Shown piece by piece: positions 5,823 to 9,214 of a stretch of 9,214 nt of DNA. The translations under genes were made by a program, and so were the position numbers. The notes under the pieces are model-generated. The model was not told where the DNA came from, did no database searches, and saw only the letters and a program-made list of their open reading frames with translations. The DNA comes from Bacteroidales bacterium (GTDB lineage Bacteria; Bacteroidota; Bacteroidia; Bacteroidales; UBA12077): assembly GCA_030156305.1 (NCBI GenBank), contig JASGMZ010000108.1:1-9214 (forward strand), given 5' to 3'. The stretch's first letter is position 1, and every line of letters starts with the position of its first letter.

Positions 5823-8183
5823 ATGGAGCTTATATCTCATCCTAATCCTGACTATCCACTAAAAAAACATCTTATAAACACAAAAAATAGGGCATTATCT
5901 AAATACAATCCGCCAAAATTAAAATACTTTAATAATGTCATTATCAAGGATATTTTAAAAATAATATGCTTATCCCATGATTTTGGAAAGACTACAACCT
6001 ATTTTCAAAAATATATAAGAAATGAGAAAATAGAGAAAAAGATATTAAAAAGACATTCGGAAATATCGTTTATTTTAGCAAACTACATTATAAAGAGTTA
6101 TTTAGTGGCAAAAGAGGTAAATAACAAATACTACCAAATATTTTCATTATGTGTAAAAAATCATCATACCAGTTTATCGGAGCTCATACACGATGCTTCC
6201 ATATATGATGAAAATATTTTAAAAAAACAGTTTGAATCATTAGATTTCAATTTTATAAACGGCATTTTAGGGGAAAATAATATCCCAAAATTGAATTGTA
6301 ATTTTGAGGAACTTATTTCAGAAGTTGAAGAATTGGAGTATCTCTGTGATGAACTAAAATATGAAACCAACGATGAAATGAAAACCGAAATGTATTATTT
6401 GTATCAATATTTATTTTCTCTGTTAATATCATCTGATAAAGAGGATGCCATATTTAGACAAACTTCTAACAACTATCCAGCAAATTCAGACACTCCGTTA
6501 AGGATTTCGAAAACCGACGGTTTTAGTAAAATCCCAACTGATATTATTGATTATATTGAAAATAAACCTAAAATCAAACCAATAGACCACCTAAGAACAG
6601 AAATATTTTATAAAATTTCAAATAAAGTGCATAATTTAGATTTAAATCAAAAAATATACACATTAAATGCTCCAACAGGAATTGGAAAGACTCTTACTAT
6701 TTTTAATTTTGCCCTAAAATTGTCAAATCGGATAAAAACTGAAAAAAACATCGATATGAAAATAATATACTGCCTTCCCTTTTTAAGCATTATTGACCAA
6801 AACTACAAAGTTTTAAATGAAGTTTTAAAAAATCCTCCTTCGAATATTCTTTTAAAACATCACCATCTGTCAGATGTGGTATATAGACATGAGGAAAATG
6901 GGGAAGAAAATATATTGGATGGAGATAAATCACTTCACTTAATAGAAACATGGAGCTCCAAAATAATTACAACAACATTTATGCAGTTGTTTTACAGTAT
7001 ATTTTCAAATAAAAACAGCGATTTAAAAAAGTTCAGCAGCTTATCTAACAGCATAATCATATTGGATGAAATACAGTCCATTCCTCACAAATACTGGCAT
7101 TTAGTCAATAAAATATTTAAATTTTTGGCAGGGGAGTATAATATATATTTCATACTTACAACAGCCACGCTACCTATGATTTTTGATAAAAATGAATATG
7201 TGGAACTTCTTGACGACAAAGAACATTATTTCTTAAACTTAAACAGAATAAAAATGAAAATACATAATGAACCTATGGATTTAACTGAATTTGTAGATGT
7301 ATTAGACGAAGACATAAACAACAATCCAGATAAAGATTTTTTAATAGTATTGAATACTATAAAATCATCAAAAGAAGTTTATGACTTATTAAAGGAATAT
7401 AGCTATGAAAATACTGAATATTATTATTTATCCGCCAATATATATCCAAAGGAGCGTTTAAACCGTATTGAGAAGATTAATAAAAATAATAAAAACAATA
7501 ACCGAAAAATCATAGTATCCACCCAATTAATCGAAGCAGGAGTGGATATAAGCGTTGATATCGTATATCGAGATATTGCACCATTGGATTCAATAAATCA
7601 AACTGCGGGGAGATGCAACAGACATGGGGAAGGAACAGAAAAGGGGAGTATAAACATAGTCAAACTAATCAATGATAATGGTCATCCATTCAGTAGGTAT
7701 ATTTATAACGGAGCTCTCATTTCAAAGACTGAGGAATTATTAAAAAACTATGATGAAATTGAAGAAAGGGAGTTTTTAAACCTTAGCAATTGTTATTTTA
7801 ACAAATTGAAGGGATATGATGATTCATCGAGAGAGTTATTGGAAACTATTAAAAAGTTTGAGTACGATAAAGTTCCTAAAAACTTTAAGCTAATCGATGA
7901 AATACTTCAAATAAATCTGTTTGTAAATGTTGAAGATAAATCAAAAGAAGTATATGATGAATATGAGCGGATAAAAAGCATAAACGACCCATTTAAAAGA
8001 AAGGGGGAATTTTTAAAAATAAAAAAGGACTTTTATCAATACATAATATCCGTTCCCAAACATGCCATCAAAGGAAAGGATACTTTAATAGATGAAAATA
8101 AGAATATAAATGTGATTGATGAAACATATTATGACGTAGAAACCGGATTTAAGGTTGTTGAAGATAATATGTTAATACTATGA
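5823..8183 (+). CDS. cas3: CRISPR-associated nuclease-helicase Cas3 (HD plus DExD/H)
   Basis: Cas3 is recruited by target-bound Cascade and nicks, unwinds and degrades the target DNA. This 786-residue protein carries both halves in one chain. The HD nuclease has likely ligands H16, H52-D53 (SHDFGK), H78 (RHSEIS), H114-H115 and D205/D208 (SSDKEDA). The superfamily 2 helicase has Walker A APTGIGKT (283-290), DEIQ (415-418), TTATLP (446-451), STQLIEAGVDI (566-576) and QTAGRCNRHG (593-602). All catalytic motifs are intact. A GGGGGA site precedes the ATG. The stop overlaps an ATG in ATGA, coupling it to cas6. The DEIQ form of motif II is normal for this group. Confidence 0.97.
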   Translation: MELISHPNPDYPLKKHLINTKNRALSKYNPPKLKYFNNVIIKDILKIICLSHDFGKTTTYFQKYIRNEKIEKKILKRHSEISFILANYIIKSYLVAKEVNNKYYQIFSLCVKNHHTSLSELIHDASIYDENILKKQFESLDFNFINGILGENNIPKLNCNFEELISEVEELEYLCDELKYETNDEMKTEMYYLYQYLFSLLISSDKEDAIFRQTSNNYPANSDTPLRISKTDGFSKIPTDIIDYIENKPKIKPIDHLRTEIFYKISNKVHNLDLNQKIYTLNAPTGIGKTLTIFNFALKLSNRIKTEKNIDMKIIYCLPFLSIIDQNYKVLNEVLKNPPSNILLKHHHLSDVVYRHEENGEENILDGDKSLHLIETWSSKIITTTFMQLFYSIFSNKNSDLKKFSSLSNSIIILDEIQSIPHKYWHLVNKIFKFLAGEYNIYFILTTATLPMIFDKNEYVELLDDKEHYFLNLNRIKMKIHNEPMDLTEFVDVLDEDINNNPDKDFLIVLNTIKSSKEVYDLLKEYSYENTEYYYLSANIYPKERLNRIEKINKNNKNNNRKIIVSTQLIEAGVDISVDIVYRDIAPLDSINQTAGRCNRHGEGTEKGSINIVKLINDNGHPFSRYIYNGALISKTEELLKNYDEIEEREFLNLSNCYFNKLKGYDDSSRELLETIKKFEYDKVPKNFKLIDEILQINLFVNVEDKSKEVYDEYERIKSINDPFKRKGEFLKIKKDFYQYIISVPKHAIKGKDTLIDENKNINVIDETYYDVETGFKVVEDNMLIL

Positions 8184-8191
8184 GGGAAAAT

Positions 8192-8854
8192 ATGGAATTA
8201 AAAACAATGTATTGTAAATTAAAGACAGATAGACCATTAAAAAAGTCTCAAACTTCTTATTTGAGGGGATATATATTAAATAAGTTCAATAAATGTGGTT
8301 ATAAAGAACTGCACAACCACAGCGGGGGTGGATTTATATACTCTTATCCTAAAATTCAGTACAAAATAATGGGTGGTAATGCCTATCTAATAGGAATATC
8401 TGAGGGAGTAAATATTTTAGGAAGTATAGTGCTTGATATTAACAAATTAGAATTGAATCATGAAACTTATAATGTTGTTGATGGATATGTATCAGTAAAA
8501 TCTGAGGAGCTAGGGGTATGTGACGATTTAAAAAAATATAAGTTTGTATCCCCTTGGGTTGCTTTAAATGAGAAAAATTATTTGGATTACAAAAAATTAA
8601 ATGAGAATGAACGGAAAGAAAAACTTGAAAGAATATTGGTGGGAAATTTATTATCAATGAGTAAATACTTAAACTACACAGTTAATAAAAGAATAGAAGC
8701 AAATATTTTAAGATATAGTGAAATTCCAGTCAAATACAAAGGAAACAAATTTATTGGATTTTTTGGTGAATTTGAAGTTAATTTTAATATCCCAAATCTG
8801 TTTGGAATCGGGGGAAAGGTATCAAAAGGTTTTGGCTCAGTGGTGCCATTATAA
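8192..8854 (+). CDS. cas6: CRISPR pre-crRNA endoribonuclease Cas6
   Basis: Cas6 cuts the CRISPR transcript inside each repeat to release crRNAs. From ATG 8192 the protein has 220 residues. It ends in the signature glycine-rich loop GIGGKVSKGFGSVVPL, with the protein finishing just after it. Near the N-terminus H41 and H43 (LHNHSG) lie before the FIYSYPKIQYK strand, where Cas6b enzymes place their catalytic histidine and nearby tyrosines. GAGGG at 8182-8186 lies 5 nt before this ATG. An ATG at 8180, overlapping the cas3 stop, would add four residues but has no ribosome binding site. Placement last in the operon, after cas3, is less usual than at the front. Confidence 0.93.
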   Translation: MELKTMYCKLKTDRPLKKSQTSYLRGYILNKFNKCGYKELHNHSGGGFIYSYPKIQYKIMGGNAYLIGISEGVNILGSIVLDINKLELNHETYNVVDGYVSVKSEELGVCDDLKKYKFVSPWVALNEKNYLDYKKLNENERKEKLERILVGNLLSMSKYLNYTVNKRIEANILRYSEIPVKYKGNKFIGFFGEFEVNFNIPNLFGIGGKVSKGFGSVVPL

Positions 8855-8863
8855 TAATTGGAC

Positions 8864-8932
8864 TATTTTTATTATATTTTCTTAGAATTCCATAATAACA
8901 TTTATTTTATTTTTACATATATTTTTATATTT
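8864..8932 (+). terminator. T-run termination zone after cas6
   Basis: Starting 10 nt past the cas6 stop there are repeated T-runs (at 8866-8870, 8877-8880, 8901-8914 and 8922-8926) without a strong hairpin. This is the form of terminator known for methanogen transcripts, and several runs in tandem would end the interference operon. Confidence 0.5.
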
Positions 8933-8994
8933 CATATAATATAATCCCTAAAGTTTATCATTTTAACCATTAACGTTTATTTTATGATAATAGG

Positions 8995-9017
8995 ACAAAA
9001 TCAATTTTGTAGTTTTT
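8995..9017 (+). terminator. Small inverted repeat followed by T5
   Basis: ACAAAAT and ATTTTGT form a perfect 7-bp inverted repeat with two bases between (8995-9010), followed by TTTTT at 9013-9017. It may act as a second terminator, or be a diverged member of the hairpin series that follows. The stem is mostly A-T and weak. Confidence 0.3.
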
Positions 9018-9023
9018 CAAATT

Positions 9024-9214
9024 GGTGAGAAAATTTAAAACCGAAGGTTTTAAATCACCTTCGTTACACTCGTGATTGAATAAAATTCCGAAGGAATTTT
9101 ATATCTTCGTTCGCTTCTCGACGAAACCGAAGGTTTCGTGAGTTCGACAAAAACCAAAGGTTTTTGTGAATCGACAAATCACTTTGTGATTTGTCTCGAT
9201 CAGCAAATCTTCGA
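9024..9214. repeat. Series of five short perfect hairpins, open at the right edge
   Basis: Five inverted repeats with 8-10 bp perfect arms and 3-nt loops follow one another: 9033-9055 (loop GAA), 9080-9102 (GAA), 9121-9139 (GAA), 9147-9167 (AAA) and 9173-9195 (TTT). Arm sequences differ but pairing is kept, so they look like related copies with compensatory changes. The last three share a unit bounded by TCGA at 9118, 9144, 9171 and 9196. By hand count G+C is about 39 percent, against about 17 percent in the preceding 180 bp. No open reading frame of note is present and no known repeat family was recognised. The series likely continues beyond 9214, since ATCTTCG recurs at 9207. Confidence 0.8.

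Noticed and set aside
7065..7076. DEIQ instead of DExH in Cas3 helicase motif II as a possible defect
   Set aside because: The two acidic residues are present and Gln at the last position is common in I-B Cas3 proteins, so activity is expected.
8984..9028. A 14-codon plus-strand frame starting MIIGQNQF
   Set aside because: It is very short, has no ribosome binding site, and runs through the small inverted repeat at 8995-9010.
9024..9214. The right-end repeats as a CRISPR array
   Set aside because: Units are short palindromes of different sequence. There are no identical 25-37 bp repeats and no unique spacers of constant length.

Overview
The window holds a complete type I-B CRISPR-Cas gene set (cas1, cas2, cas4, cas8b, cas7, cas5, cas3, cas6) in very AT-rich DNA. 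The host is inferred to be an archaeon, most likely a methanogen of the Methanococcales. The reasons are low G+C, dense AGA/AGG and ATA codon use, Shine-Dalgarno sites of the GGTG/GGTGA/GAGG type, box A promoter elements matching TTTA(T/A)ATA, T-run terminators, and Csh1/Csh2-type Cas8b and Cas7. No ribosomal or housekeeping gene is present to fix the species.

Layout. Positions 1-179 are non-coding and carry two exact leftward box A elements. They may be a CRISPR leader or the promoter of a gene beyond the left edge. Positions 180-2068 (minus strand) hold the adaptation module cas1-cas2-cas4: cas1 and cas2 share ATGA, and cas2 and cas4 abut with no gap. Positions 2069-2182 are a divergent promoter region with a 10-bp direct repeat. 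Positions 2183-8854 (plus strand) hold the interference module cas8b-cas7-cas5-cas3-cas6, with tight spacing or overlaps except for a 67-nt gap before cas5 that contains a perfect box A. Positions 8855-9020 are a very AT-rich trailer with T-run terminators. Positions 9024-9214 hold an unusual series of five short perfect hairpins that seems to continue past the right edge.

How the genes work together. Cas1, Cas2 and Cas4 would capture, trim and integrate new spacers. Cas6 would cut the array transcript into crRNAs. Cas8b, Cas7 and Cas5 (plus a small Cas11-like subunit perhaps translated from inside cas8b) would form the Cascade complex that finds target DNA. Cas3 (HD nuclease plus helicase) would degrade it. 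All recognised catalytic motifs are intact, so the locus looks functional, but no CRISPR array lies inside the window.

The least ordinary parts are the hairpin series at the right end (C-GAA-G triloops, a TCGA-bounded unit of about 26 bp, CpG-rich against a CpG-poor background) and a striking excess of the palindrome GAGCTC (11 copies, all in genes, in all three codon phases).
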